Shown: positions 43,919 to 53,226, counted from the first letter of the stretch. The stretch is DNA of 64,000 bases from CBDDFV01 sp965227335 (GCA_965227335.1 CBDDFV010000001.1:930001-994000), one strand, 5' to 3'. The notes: a model not told the origin generated them from the sequence alone. Numbers and translations are program-made.

Positions 43919-45882
43919 GCGTTCGATTCGGTCTGCTGCTTCGCCGGGGTGTTGATCACGCCGGGCGTCGCCGCGTCGGGGTCGACGGCGGTGCGGATGG
44001 CGCGGGCGATGGACGCGGCGTCGAGGCCGACCTCTTCGAGTTGCTGCGTACGCGAATTCTGACGAATCCACCGAGAGGGAACGCCGAGGCAGGTGATCTG
44101 GCGGGTGTCCAGCCGGTGTTCGTGCAGGGCGTCCACCACGCAGGATCCGAAGCCGCCTTCGAGGCCGTGGTCCTCGATGGTCAGGATCGGGATGTCCTTC
44201 TCGATCAGCGGCCGGAGCGTCTCGACGTCGATCGGCCGGGCGAAGCGGGCGTCGTAGACGTTGACGGCGTACTCGCGGTTGAGCCGGTCGACGGCGTCCA
44301 TCGCGGTGATTGCGCACGTCCCGTAGGCGAAGATCGCGGCGTGGGGTTCATCGTGCGTGAGGAGCGGCCGCGCCTTGCCGAGTTCGAACTTCGGACAGGG
44401 TTCGTCCGCGAAGCGTTCGCTCACGTTGTCGCGCGGGTAGCGGACGGCGGAGAGACCGTCGTCGTACGTCCGCATGAACTCCATGGCCCCGCGCAGACTC
44501 GGCTCGTCCATCGCGGCGGTCAGGACCGCCTGCGGGAAGACGCGCAGGATCGAGATGTCGCAGAATCCGTGGTGCACCGCGCCGTCGCCGCCGACGAGGC
44601 CGGCGCGATCGAGGCAGAGCCGGACCGGCAGTCCCTGGAGCGCGACTTCCTGGAACGCCTGGTCGAACGCCCGCTGGAGGAACGTCGAGTACACCGCGAA
44701 GAACGGCTTCCAGCCCGTCTTGGCGAGACCGGCCATCATGTCCATCGCATGCGATTCGCAGATGCCGACGTCCCACGTGCGTTCGGGGAACTTCGGCATG
44801 ACTTTCGCCAGACCGGTGCCGTCCGGCATGGCGGCGGTGCAGGAGACGACCTTGTCGTCCCGCGCCATCACGTCGATGAGCGCATCCGCGAACGCAGTCG
44901 TGAAGGAGCGTCCGGTCGCCGCGAGTTCGACGCGGCAGCCGTCGACCTTGAACGGTTTGGGCGAGTGAAACGTCGTCGCGTCGCTCTCGGAGTACTCGTA
45001 CCCCTTGCCCTTCACGGTGTGCACATGCAGGACCATCGGGCGATCGATGTCCTTGATCTCGATCAGCATGTCGATGAGCGAACGAAGATCGTGCCCGTCG
45101 ACGGGGCCGACGGTGAGGAGGCCGAACTTCTCGAACCATGCGTCTTCGGAGACGGCGTCCTTCGCCATCTCGCCGAGCCGGTGGTACATCTCGCCGACGA
45201 GCGATCCGCCGGGCATGTGCGCCACCATGTCCTTGCCGACCTGCTTGAAGCGGCGGTAGGCGGGATTCACCCGCACGCGGTCGAAGTACGCGGCGACGGC
45301 GCCCTGCGGTCGCGCGATCGACATGCCGTTGTCGTTGAGGACGACGAGGAACTGCCGCTTGAGCGTGCCCGCGTTATTGAGACCCTCCATCGCGACGCCG
45401 TTCACGATCGACGCGTCGCCGATGAGGGAGACGACGCGCCGGCCGTCCGGGTTGGTCTCCGGCTCGAACGCTTCGCCGTTCAGCGTGTCGCCGCGAGCCA
45501 TGCCGACGGCGGTGGAGATCGCGGTGCCGGCGTGGCCGACGGAAAAGAGGTCGTACTCGGACTCGCGCGGCTCCGGGAATCCGGCCATGCCCTCGCCCGT
45601 CCGCAGCTTGTCGAGCAGCGGGTAGCGTCCCGTGAGCAGCTTGTGCGGGTAGCACTGGTGGCCGACGTCGAAGAGCAGGCGGTCGTGACCGAAGTCGAAG
45701 ACGTAGTGCAACGCAATCGTGAGTTCAACCACGCCGAGGTTCGGTGCGAAGTGGCCGCCGGTCTTCATGATCTGGCCGGTGATCGCCTCGCGAATCTCCG
45801 CCGCGAGCGACTCGAGTTCGTCGATCGTCAGCGACTTGATGTCCGCGGGGGAGGTGATCGTGGGCAGGCGCTTCATGGTCAT
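43915..45882 (-). CDS. dxs: 1-deoxy-D-xylulose-5-phosphate synthase
   Basis: 655 aa. First enzyme of the MEP isoprenoid pathway, thiamine-diphosphate dependent. Features: GGHFAPNLGVVELTIALHYV, DVGHQCYPHKLLTGR, GDASIVNGVAMEGLNNAG (ThDP/Mg motif GD...N), VDGHDLRSLIDML, HTVKGKGYEYSE, and the pyrimidine-domain CLDRAGLVGGDGAVHHG. The domain order is that of Dxs rather than transketolase. AAGGA precedes the ATG. It follows the prenyl synthase gene by 12 bases, so two isoprenoid steps share an operon. Confidence 0.95.
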   Translation of the reverse strand: MTMKRLPTITSPADIKSLTIDELESLAAEIREAITGQIMKTGGHFAPNLGVVELTIALHYVFDFGHDRLLFDVGHQCYPHKLLTGRYPLLDKLRTGEGMAGFPEPRESEYDLFSVGHAGTAISTAVGMARGDTLNGEAFEPETNPDGRRVVSLIGDASIVNGVAMEGLNNAGTLKRQFLVVLNDNGMSIARPQGAVAAYFDRVRVNPAYRRFKQVGKDMVAHMPGGSLVGEMYHRLGEMAKDAVSEDAWFEKFGLLTVGPVDGHDLRSLIDMLIEIKDIDRPMVLHVHTVKGKGYEYSESDATTFHSPKPFKVDGCRVELAATGRSFTTAFADALIDVMARDDKVVSCTAAMPDGTGLAKVMPKFPERTWDVGICESHAMDMMAGLAKTGWKPFFAVYSTFLQRAFDQAFQEVALQGLPVRLCLDRAGLVGGDGAVHHGFCDISILRVFPQAVLTAAMDEPSLRGAMEFMRTYDDGLSAVRYPRDNVSERFADEPCPKFELGKARPLLTHDEPHAAIFAYGTCAITAMDAVDRLNREYAVNVYDARFARPIDVETLRPLIEKDIPILTIEDHGLEGGFGSCVVDALHEHRLDTRQITCLGVPSRWIRQNSRTQQLEEVGLDAASIARAIRTAVDPDAATPGVINTPAKQQTESNA

Positions 45883-45894
45883 GGAGCGAATCCT

Positions 45895-46782
45895 TCAGCG
45901 AGTGCGGTTTGCGACGGCGCGGCAGAGTTGAATGAGCGGTCCGGCCGCGTCGCCGCGCGGCGCGACGGCGGCGACGGCCTCGTCGCAGAGATCGGCGACG
46001 CGGGCCTGGGAGGCTTCGACGCCGTACACGCGGGGGAAGGTGAGCTTGCCGGCGTCGGCGTCCTTGTTCGCGTGCTTGCCGAGATGTTCGGTGGTCTGCA
46101 TGACGTCGAGGAGGTCGTCGGTGATCTGGAAGAGCAGGCCGAGCCGATCGCCGTAGATCGTGACGGCGCGGAGGAGGTCGTCGTCGGCGTCGGCCGCGAC
46201 GGCGCCGAGACGGCACGCCGCGCGAATCAGCGCGCCGGTCTTGGACGCGTGGATCAGTTCGAGCCGTTCGCGATCGTCCTCGGGCCCGCCGCCGACCGTG
46301 TCGAGCGTCTGCCCGGCGATCATACGACGCGTGGCCTCGGTGAGTTCGCGGGTCAACGCGACAACGATTCGGGAATCCAGAGCCGCGTTCGCGAGAATGT
46401 CGTAGGCGTGGTTGAGCAGGGCGTCGCCGGCGAGCAGGGCGGTCGCCTCGTTCGTGTGGACATGGAGCGTCGGCCGGCCGCGCCGCAGATCGTCGTCATC
46501 CAGCGCCGGCAGGTCGTCGTGGACGAGGCTGAAGGCGTGGATGCACTCGATCGCGATCGCGGCGGGGAGGGCGGGCTCGCGTCGACCGCACGCGAGTTCG
46601 GCGCTCAGCAGCGTCAACGCGGGTCGAATCCGTTTGCCGCCGCCGAGCGCGGCGTAGGCCATGGCGTCCCGCAGGGCGTCCGGGATGTCCGCCCGGCGGA
46701 TCGCCGGCTCGAGCGCGGCCTCAAAGGCGGCGACGAGATCGGGCAGAAACGCGGGATAGGCGTCCACGGCGGGCGAACTCAC
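45895..46782 (-). CDS. Polyprenyl (farnesyl/geranylgeranyl) diphosphate synthase
   Basis: 295 aa trans-prenyltransferase: GGGKRIRPALTLLSAE, first Asp-rich motif in SLVHDDLPALDDDDLRRG, NEATALLAGDALL, and the second Asp-rich motif FQITDDLLDV. Length and the residues before the first motif (CIHAFSLVHDD) suit a short-chain FPP or GGPP synthase. The start is GTG at 46782 with TAGAAT 7 bases upstream; GTG at 46767 is possible. First gene of an operon with dxs. Confidence 0.92.
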   Translation of the reverse strand: MSSPAVDAYPAFLPDLVAAFEAALEPAIRRADIPDALRDAMAYAALGGGKRIRPALTLLSAELACGRREPALPAAIAIECIHAFSLVHDDLPALDDDDLRRGRPTLHVHTNEATALLAGDALLNHAYDILANAALDSRIVVALTRELTEATRRMIAGQTLDTVGGGPEDDRERLELIHASKTGALIRAACRLGAVAADADDDLLRAVTIYGDRLGLLFQITDDLLDVMQTTEHLGKHANKDADAGKLTFPRVYGVEASQARVADLCDEAVAAVAPRGDAAGPLIQLCRAVANRTR

Positions 46783-46789
46783 GGGCCGT

Positions 46790-46795
46790 ATTCTA
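46790..46795 (-). promoter_or_regulatory. -10-like TAGAAT for the prenyl synthase/dxs operon
   Basis: TAGAAT 7 bases before the GTG at 46782. Confidence 0.5.
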
Positions 46796-46830
46796 CGCCC
46801 CCCGGGCCCGGAAAGCCGCATCGGACGGAG

Positions 46831-46836
46831 TATGAT
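46831..46836 (+). promoter_or_regulatory. -10-like TATGAT for the TolQ/MotA-type gene
   Basis: TATGAT 6 bases before the ATG at 46843; divergent from the element at 46790. Confidence 0.55.
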
Positions 46837-46842
46837 GCCCCC

Positions 46843-47532
46843 ATGCCGGAACCGCTGGACGGACTGTCCGATCTGATCGTGCGAGGCGGCGTCCTCATGG
46901 CGCCCCTCATCGCCCTCTGCATCATCAGCGTCACCCTGACGCTCGAGCGATGCTGGTTCTGGCTCACGCTGCACCGTCCCGGCCGCCGACGCGTCTGGGA
47001 CGCACTGGGCCAGGCGCTGCGGTCGGGCGAGGGGTCGAAGATCCGCACCGTGCTCGACGGCGATGCGTCGGTCTACGGCCGGTTCGTTCGCCAGGTGTGG
47101 TCGCAGGGGGCGACGGACGCCGTGGTGATGGAGGCGGTGGAAGGCCAGCGTCCGAGAATTGACCGGTTCATGAATGCGTTGTCGACCATCATCACCGCCG
47201 CGCCGCTGATCGGGATTCTCGGCACGGTGATCGGGATCATCCAGTCGTTCAATCTACTCGGCGAGGGGGCGACGCTGACGGATCCGCGGCCGATCTCGGC
47301 GGGGATCGCCCAGGCGCTGCTGACGACGGCGCTGGGACTGGTCGTCGCGTTGATTACGCTTTTCCCGTACATGGCCTTCCGGGCCCAGGCGGATCGGGCG
47401 CTGGGGCGGATGGAATCGCTCGCCGCGTCCGCCCAACAAGGGAAGGCCGCGCGGGCCGGTGAGGGCGATCGCCGCATCGAGGCCGCGGACGATGCGTCCG
47501 AGGCGACGCCCGCGGCCACGACCTCGGCGTGA
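46843..47532 (+). CDS. MotA/TolQ/ExbB-type proton channel protein
   Basis: 229 aa. Three membrane helices: GGVLMAPLIALCIISVTLTL, STIITAAPLIGILGTVIGII and AQALLTTALGLVVALITLFP, with a cytoplasmic loop between the first and second, the TolQ/ExbB layout. The family energises TonB, Tol or gliding-type systems together with an ExbD/TolR partner, but no such partner gene is adjacent. The C-terminus is an Ala-rich charged tail. A 7-bp inverted repeat with a 20-base loop (47531-47564) follows the stop and is a poor terminator. Confidence 0.88.
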   Translation: MPEPLDGLSDLIVRGGVLMAPLIALCIISVTLTLERCWFWLTLHRPGRRRVWDALGQALRSGEGSKIRTVLDGDASVYGRFVRQVWSQGATDAVVMEAVEGQRPRIDRFMNALSTIITAAPLIGILGTVIGIIQSFNLLGEGATLTDPRPISAGIAQALLTTALGLVVALITLFPYMAFRAQADRALGRMESLAASAQQGKAARAGEGDRRIEAADDASEATPAATTSA

Positions 47533-47650
47533 TTCGGGACCGCTTCTGCGTCGATTTCCGAATCGGCGGTGGACGGAGCGGGGCGTCGGATCGAACGATG
47601 AGGTCGTCGGACCGCTCCTTTCCCGTCGGGTCCGCAGATCAGGAGTCCCC

Positions 47651-48991
47651 ATGAACAGCCTGCGATCGAATCGCGTCCGTTTCGCCCTCGCCTTCGGCGC
47701 CGCCCTGACCGGGGCCACGCTCGCCAAGCCGGTGGAGCCGACGAGTCAGCCGGCGGAGAAGCCGCCGGTCGCGACGACGCCGGACCGGGCCGCGTCGGAT
47801 GAGCGGCCGTCCTACCTTCGGATCACGGAATCCGGCGCGAAGGACGAGAAGGTCTCGCTGGAGATCGCCGCGCGAACGTTCGAGCCGATCGGCGGCGACG
47901 GTCCGACGGTGACGCTGGTCGGCGTGGCGCACATCGGGGACGGCCGCTTCTTTCGCGATCTGCAGGATCTGCTCGACACGCACGACGTGGTGCTGTTCGA
48001 GTCCGTGACGCCGCCGGGCGCCGGCGGGGCGCGAGGTCACACCGCCGAAGAGCGGATCGAGTCGACGAAGGCGGCGATCCAGTTCGTCGAGGCGATGGCG
48101 GAGCGGTATCGCGAACTCAAGGGCGAGTATCCGGATTCCATCGACGCGCTGGAGGCGGGGATCGCGGAGGCGGACGTGCGTCTGCCCGGCTTCATCCGCA
48201 AGGCGACCGCGGACGCGTGGGGACGCGACCTCGTCTACGCGGCGGACGGCGATTCGATCACGATCACCAGCTACGGCGCCGACGGCCAGCCCGACGGCGA
48301 CGGCGAAGCCGCGGATCTCTCCACGGACGACCTCGACGAACTGGACCCGGCGTGGCTCGCGGCGGAGGAGGACGACAACCTGCAGGCGCAGCTCGCCGAC
48401 GCGCTCGGACTCGAGTTCCAGCTCAGCGTGATGGACTACGGACAGTCGCACTGGCGGGTGAGCGACATGTCGATCGACCAGGTGCAGCGGGCCCTCGCCC
48501 GCGAAGGGGCGGACTTCGGCCCGCTCGCCCCGATGATCGAAGGCGGCGGCCTGCCCGCCCAGCTCGTCAAGTTCATGCTCGGCCTGCTCAAGTTCGCGGA
48601 CACGATTTCGGACGGCGCCATGAGTTCGATGCTGAAGGTCATGATGATCGAGATGCTCGGCGACGAATCGATCACCGAAGCGTCGCTCGAACAGGTCGGC
48701 GAGGGCTTCAAGAAGGTCATCGTGGATCAGCGCAACGAAGTGGCGCTGGATGATGTCCGGGCGATCATCGAGACGGAGCCGGACGTCAGGTCCGTGGCGG
48801 TCTTCTACGGCGCGGCCCACATGTTCGATCTCGAGAAGCGGCTCACCGAGGAGCTGAGCTACCGGGAGACGGGCGAATCCTGGCGGCCCGCGATCACCGT
48901 CGACCTCCGGAAATCGGGAGTGTCGAAGCGGGAGTTGCGCCAGATTCGTATGATGATCCGCCGCACCATGCGTCAGCAGATGGGACGCTGA
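47651..48991 (+). CDS. TraB/GumN-like domain interrupted by a GspG-like pseudopilin domain
   Basis: 446 aa. Signal-like N-terminus (FALAFGAALTGATLA). A TraB/PrgY/GumN pattern is split: TVTLVGVAHIGDGRFFRDLQ and HDVVLFESV (about 86-118) at the front, and VRSVAVFYGAAHMFDLEKRL (about 380-400) at the back. Between them, at about 136-225, lies a sequence matching the C-terminal core of the type II secretion major pseudopilin: helix AAIQFVEAMAERYRELKGEY, then YPDSIDALE, ATADAWGRDLVY, and ITSYGADGQPDGDGEAADL, which corresponds to the Ca-binding loop of GspG. GGAG precedes the ATG. Catalytic activity and location unknown; the chimera reading is by eye. Confidence 0.82.
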   Translation: MNSLRSNRVRFALAFGAALTGATLAKPVEPTSQPAEKPPVATTPDRAASDERPSYLRITESGAKDEKVSLEIAARTFEPIGGDGPTVTLVGVAHIGDGRFFRDLQDLLDTHDVVLFESVTPPGAGGARGHTAEERIESTKAAIQFVEAMAERYRELKGEYPDSIDALEAGIAEADVRLPGFIRKATADAWGRDLVYAADGDSITITSYGADGQPDGDGEAADLSTDDLDELDPAWLAAEEDDNLQAQLADALGLEFQLSVMDYGQSHWRVSDMSIDQVQRALAREGADFGPLAPMIEGGGLPAQLVKFMLGLLKFADTISDGAMSSMLKVMMIEMLGDESITEASLEQVGEGFKKVIVDQRNEVALDDVRAIIETEPDVRSVAVFYGAAHMFDLEKRLTEELSYRETGESWRPAITVDLRKSGVSKRELRQIRMMIRRTMRQQMGR

Positions 48992-49043
48992 ACGGCGCGC
49001 GGACGGACAGACGCAGACAGAACCAGGCGACAGGGGCGGCGCG

Positions 49044-49985
49044 ATGGCGGGCGATTCGAGTGTGGAGCATGATCCCGCGATTGCGGTGCAGGCGCGTGGA
49101 CTGACGAAGCGGTACGGCGATCTGGTGGCCGTCGACGGGATCGATTTCGACGTGCGGCGCGGCACGTGTCTCGGGGTGCTCGGTCCGAACGGCGCGGGCA
49201 AGACCACGACCATCGAAATGCTCGAGGGCGTCAAGGTCCCGGATGCGGGGACGGTGTCGGTTCTCGGCCGCGCCTGGAACGGCGACGGCCGCGAGATCCG
49301 CGAACGGATCGGCGTGCAGCTCCAGGAGACGGAGTTCCAGGACAAACTGTCGGTCTTCGAGATCCTGCGGCTGTTCCGCAGCTTCTATCGCGCCGGGGCG
49401 GCGATCGAGGACGTGCTCGACATCGTCGGTCTGCCGGAGAAGCGAGACGCCCGCGTGAAGACGCTGTCCGGCGGTCAGAAGCAGCGACTGTCGATCGGGT
49501 GCGCGTTGCTCAACGATCCGGAACTGCTCTTCCTCGACGAACCGACCACGGGGCTCGATCCGCAGGCGCGGCGGCGGGTGTGGGAGATCGTCGAACGTTT
49601 CAAGTCCGACGGCGGCACCGTGCTGCTCACCACCCACTACATGGAGGAGGCCGAGCGGCTGGCGGACGATCTGATCGTCGTGGACCAGGGCAAGATCATC
49701 GCCCGGGGATCGCCCGCTGCGCTGATCGCGGCGCTCGACGTCGACAATCTCGTCGAGTTCACGCTGGAGGACGCGGGGTCGGTCGACGCCTCGGCGTTCG
49801 AGGCGATCGACGGCGTGGAGAGCGTGCGTCGGGAGGGCGAGACGTTCGTCCTCGCCGCGCGGGGAACCCAGACTGTCGTCGGCGCGCTGTTCGAACGGGC
49901 GCGAATTCTCGACCTCCATATTCACCGACCGACGCTCGAGGACGTGTTCGTGTCGCTGACCGGCAAGACGCTGCGGGATGAGTAG
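49044..49985 (+). CDS. ABC transporter ATP-binding protein
   Basis: 313 aa. ABC-2-type exporter ATPase: Walker A GPNGAGKTTTIEMLEG, Q-loop in IGVQLQETEFQDK, signature LSGGQKQRLSIGCAL, Walker B LLFLDEPTTGLDPQ, and H-loop TTHYMEEAERLAD. The C-terminal extension (LEDVFVSLTGKTLRDE) is typical of drug, lipid or polymer export ATPases. The permease gene starts 5 bases after its stop. Confidence 0.94.
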   Translation: MAGDSSVEHDPAIAVQARGLTKRYGDLVAVDGIDFDVRRGTCLGVLGPNGAGKTTTIEMLEGVKVPDAGTVSVLGRAWNGDGREIRERIGVQLQETEFQDKLSVFEILRLFRSFYRAGAAIEDVLDIVGLPEKRDARVKTLSGGQKQRLSIGCALLNDPELLFLDEPTTGLDPQARRRVWEIVERFKSDGGTVLLTTHYMEEAERLADDLIVVDQGKIIARGSPAALIAALDVDNLVEFTLEDAGSVDASAFEAIDGVESVRREGETFVLAARGTQTVVGALFERARILDLHIHRPTLEDVFVSLTGKTLRDE

Positions 49986-49990
49986 GACCG

Positions 49991-51028
49991 ATGAGCAAGA
50001 CGGCTGAACTGAAAGAGCTGACCCGCGTCCGCGTGCTGACCTTCCTGCGGGAGCCGGAAGCGATCTTCTGGGTGTTCTTCTTCCCGATGGTCCTCGCCGC
50101 GGTGCTCGGTTTCGCGTTCCGCTCCGGCGGCGTCGAACCCGTCAAGGTCGTGGTGATGTCCGACGACGACACGCCGCCGCCCATCGTCAGCGCCCTCTCC
50201 GAAGACGAGAACATCGATGTCTCGGTGATGACCTCCGACGAAGACGCCCGCCGGCTGCTCCGACGCGCGGCGGTCGACGTGATCGTGGAACCCGCCGACC
50301 CCCCGAAACTCACGCTCGACCCCACCCGCAACGAAGCCGCCGCCGCCCGACTCCGCATCATGCGGGCGATCGACCGCGCGGCGGGGCGCGTCGATCCCGA
50401 ACTGGAGGAGGAGGCCCTCACCGAAAAGGGCTCCCGGTACGTCGACTTCCTCTTCCCCGGCCTGCTCGGCATGAACCTCATGGGCACCGGCATGTGGGGC
50501 ATCGGGTTCGCCATCGCCGACTTCCGACGACGGAAGTTCCTCAAACGACTCCTCGTCACCCCGATGCGGAAGTCGAGCTTCTTCCTGTCGTTCATGCTGT
50601 CGCGTCTCGTCTTCCTCGCCCTCGAGATCGGACTGCTCGCCTCGTTCGGCGTCTGGGTGCTCGGCGTGCCGTTGCGCGGCGACCTCCTGTCGTTCTTCCT
50701 GCTCTGCGTCTTCGGCGCGTTCCTGTTCGCGGGTCTCGGCCTGCTCACAGCCTCCCGCGCCCGGACCATCGAAGGCGTCTCCGGCCTGATGAACTTCATC
50801 ATGATGCCGATGTGGCTCGCGTCGGGCGTGTTCTTCTCCTACGAGCGATTCCCCGAGGCCTTTCACCCCGTCGCGCAAGCGCTGCCGCTGACGGCGCTCA
50901 ACGATGCGTTGCGGGCGATCATGATCGACGGCGACTCCCTCATGACCCAGGGACCGGAACTCGCGGTCATGGGCGTCTGGTGCGTGGTCTGCTTCGTGAC
51001 GGCGCTGCTGATCTTCCGGTGGGAGTGA
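49991..51028 (+). CDS. ABC-2 type permease
   Basis: 345 aa. One N-terminal helix (FWVFFFPMVLAAVLGFAF) and a large extracytoplasmic domain (about 45-150) precede five helices, among them FPGLLGMNLMGTGMWGIGFA and FILLCVFGAFLFAGLGLL-like segments, with a near-C-terminal AVMGVWCVVCFVTALLIFRW. The layout matches ABC-2 membrane proteins. TAGGA lies before the ATG. It pairs with the ATPase at 49044. Confidence 0.92.
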   Translation: MSKTAELKELTRVRVLTFLREPEAIFWVFFFPMVLAAVLGFAFRSGGVEPVKVVVMSDDDTPPPIVSALSEDENIDVSVMTSDEDARRLLRRAAVDVIVEPADPPKLTLDPTRNEAAAARLRIMRAIDRAAGRVDPELEEEALTEKGSRYVDFLFPGLLGMNLMGTGMWGIGFAIADFRRRKFLKRLLVTPMRKSSFFLSFMLSRLVFLALEIGLLASFGVWVLGVPLRGDLLSFFLLCVFGAFLFAGLGLLTASRARTIEGVSGLMNFIMMPMWLASGVFFSYERFPEAFHPVAQALPLTALNDALRAIMIDGDSLMTQGPELAVMGVWCVVCFVTALLIFRWE

Positions 51029-51032
51029 CCGC

Positions 51033-51911
51033 GTGAGCGATGCGCTGATGATCGACGCGCCCGCGCCGCCCGCGACCCGACGATGGCCGCGCCGGCTGCT
51101 GTGGGCGACGCTCGGCTGGGGCCTCGTGGCGGCGCTCGCCTCGACCCACCAGTGGACGGAGCTGCAGGGCACCGGGAAGCAGATGTCGTGGCTCGCCGCG
51201 TTCCTCTGGCAGGGGGTGAGCTGGCTGCTGCTCGTGCCCGCCACGCCGCTGCTCTTGGGCCTGATCCGACGCGCGCCGATCGAACGGGAGCATCCGGAAC
51301 GCACGGTCGGACATTTCCTCGCCAGCCTCGCGTTCGGCGGGCTGTTCCTGCTCGTCGCCGTGCCTGTCCGGGACGCCCTGCATCCCGCCGGCGTGCGGTG
51401 GGGCGTCTTCGGAGAAGCGTTCTACAAATCGGCGCCGCAGTTCATGGTGATCGGAGTCGCGGCGTACTGGCTGATCGTCGGCGTCGCGTCCCTTGTGGAG
51501 ACCCGCGAGCGGCTCGCCCGACTCCGCCGCGCCGCCGCTGAACAGCCCCCCGCGCCGACGCCGGACGATTTCATCCGCTTCGAGACGCCCGTCGGCGTCG
51601 CCCGACACGCCGCCGCGTCGATCGTCTGGGCCGAACCCGCCGCGACCGGGGCGCGATTGCATACGGACGACGGCGCCGTGCTCGTGCGAGCGCGGCTGGG
51701 CGAACTGGAGACCATGCTGGCCCCGTGGGGCTTCGCGCGGGTCCACCGGGGCGTGCTCGTCAACGCGCGGCGGGTCCGCGAGGTCATCGGCGCGCCGAGC
51801 CGGGACGGCATGCTTGTGCTGGACACCGGCGCGCGGGCGCCCGTGAGTCGCCGCCGCCGGGCGACGCTCGACGCCGCGCTCGCCGATGAACCCGCGCCGC
51901 TCGCCCCCTGA
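51033..51911 (+). CDS. Membrane-anchored LytTR-type DNA-binding regulator
   Basis: 292 aa. Four N-terminal hydrophobic segments (about 20-150; for example VSWLLLVPATPLLLGLI and FMVIGVAAYWLIVGVASL), then a linker and a C-terminal LytTR domain (about 185-285): IRFETPVGVARHAAASIVWA, ARLHTDDGAVLVRARLGELE, and FARVHRGVLVNARRVREVIG, the family's typical last motif. GTG start 4 bases after the permease stop, so it is cotranscribed with the ABC exporter. A membrane sensor that controls this operon is the simplest reading. Confidence 0.9.
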   Translation: MSDALMIDAPAPPATRRWPRRLLWATLGWGLVAALASTHQWTELQGTGKQMSWLAAFLWQGVSWLLLVPATPLLLGLIRRAPIEREHPERTVGHFLASLAFGGLFLLVAVPVRDALHPAGVRWGVFGEAFYKSAPQFMVIGVAAYWLIVGVASLVETRERLARLRRAAAEQPPAPTPDDFIRFETPVGVARHAAASIVWAEPAATGARLHTDDGAVLVRARLGELETMLAPWGFARVHRGVLVNARRVREVIGAPSRDGMLVLDTGARAPVSRRRRATLDAALADEPAPLAP

Positions 51912-52005
51912 GACGCGCCGTTCGCGAAATCGACCCGGCCAGACGCGATTTGCGTTCGCAGGTTGAAGCAACGGCCAGCCCCTTCTACCCGCAGGAGAAA
52001 CGCAG

Positions 52006-53226
52006 ATGCATCGACGATGGACTACTCCATGGACCGCCGGCGCGGCGGCGACGGTCAGCCTCGTGACGGTCACGGTCGCCGCCTGGTTCGGTCCGCCCCA
52101 CACCCGACCGGACGTGCAGTTCGAACTCGCCGGGCCGCCCCTCCAGGTCGGACCGATGGCGGGCCGACCGATCGCGGCGGACATGGACGGCGATGGCGAT
52201 CAGGACATCGTGATCGCGTGCGGACCCTGCTGTGGGCGCGAGCCCGACGCCGCGTCGGGGCATGTCCGGGTGCTCCTCAACGATGGTCGGGGCGGCCTCG
52301 CGTTGTCGGGTGATCGCATCCGGATCGGCGACACGGCTCTCGGGGCGGCGGTCGGCGACATCGATCATGACGGCGCCCTGGACGTCGTTGTCTATCAGCA
52401 CTCTTCCTATGAGGCGACGGTGCTGCGCGGCGACGGTCGGGGCGGGCTGACGCCGGCCGGGTCGGTGACGATGCACGACGGGGCGAGCCCGCACGTCCAC
52501 GCGGCGGCGCTCGGCGACGTCAACGGGGATGGCCATCTCGACCTGCTTGCGACGCTCGTCGACGATCACGCGCTGGCGGTGCTTCTCGGCGACGGAACCG
52601 GCGGGTTCGCTCCGTCGCTCGGCCAGCCGTACTTTGCGCACCGGCATCCGTACATGCAGTTGAACATGACGGACATCAATCACGACGGCGCGCTCGATGC
52701 GATCATGACGGACATGCGAGGCGGCGGTCTGACGGTGCTCGTCGGCGCCGGTACGGGCATGTTCTCGCCGCTCAACGGATTTGATCTCGAGACGACGATG
52801 CCGATCGCCAGCGTCGAGCGTCCCATGGCGTGCACGCTTGGCGATCTCGATCAGGACGGCGACCTCGACGCGGTGGCGTTCGCGGATGAATCACGGTTCG
52901 CGGTCGCCATGATCAACGCGGGCGGCGGACGCTTCGTCGAGGCGAACGACGGACGAATCGACCTCGACGTCCCGTGCATCGGCGGGACGCTGGCGGACGT
53001 CACGGGCGACGGCCGGCTCGACCTGATCGGGGCCGGCGTGCAGACCTCATCCGTGCCGGTATGCGTCGGCGAGGCGGACGGCGGCTTTGACCATGCCGTG
53101 ACGGTCGACGCCGGCGGGCGGAGTCCGAACGCGATCGCGGTCGACATGAACGGCGACGGCCGGCTCGACATCGTGACCGGGAACTACGACAGCGGGACGG
53201 TGTCGGTGCTGATCAACCGGCGGTGA
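52006..53226 (+). CDS. Secreted FG-GAP/VCBS-repeat protein
   Basis: 406 aa. Signal peptide (AAATVSLVTVTVAAWFG), then about seven FG-GAP/VCBS repeats, each with a Ca-binding DxDxDGxxD loop: AADMDGDGDQDIVIA, VGDIDHDGALDVVV, LGDVNGDGHLDLLA, MTDINHDGALDAIM, LGDLDQDGDLDAVA, LADVTGDGRLDLIG and AVDMNGDGRLDIVT. These form a beta-propeller at the cell surface. One repeat carries a CGPCCG cluster. AGGAG is placed before the ATG. Ligand unknown. Confidence 0.93.
   Translation: MHRRWTTPWTAGAAATVSLVTVTVAAWFGPPHTRPDVQFELAGPPLQVGPMAGRPIAADMDGDGDQDIVIACGPCCGREPDAASGHVRVLLNDGRGGLALSGDRIRIGDTALGAAVGDIDHDGALDVVVYQHSSYEATVLRGDGRGGLTPAGSVTMHDGASPHVHAAALGDVNGDGHLDLLATLVDDHALAVLLGDGTGGFAPSLGQPYFAHRHPYMQLNMTDINHDGALDAIMTDMRGGGLTVLVGAGTGMFSPLNGFDLETTMPIASVERPMACTLGDLDQDGDLDAVAFADESRFAVAMINAGGGRFVEANDGRIDLDVPCIGGTLADVTGDGRLDLIGAGVQTSSVPVCVGEADGGFDHAVTVDAGGRSPNAIAVDMNGDGRLDIVTGNYDSGTVSVLINRR

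Noticed and set aside
44041..47532. A frame of about 1163 codons on the plus strand running across dxs and the prenyl synthase gene
   Set aside because: Only the last 229 codons (from 46843) are a real gene. The rest is antisense to two well-identified genes; its composition is Arg/Asp/Val/Gly-rich as expected of a GC-driven shadow.
47531..47564. Inverted repeat after the TolQ/MotA-type gene as terminator
   Set aside because: 7-bp stem with a 20-base loop and no T-run; too weak.
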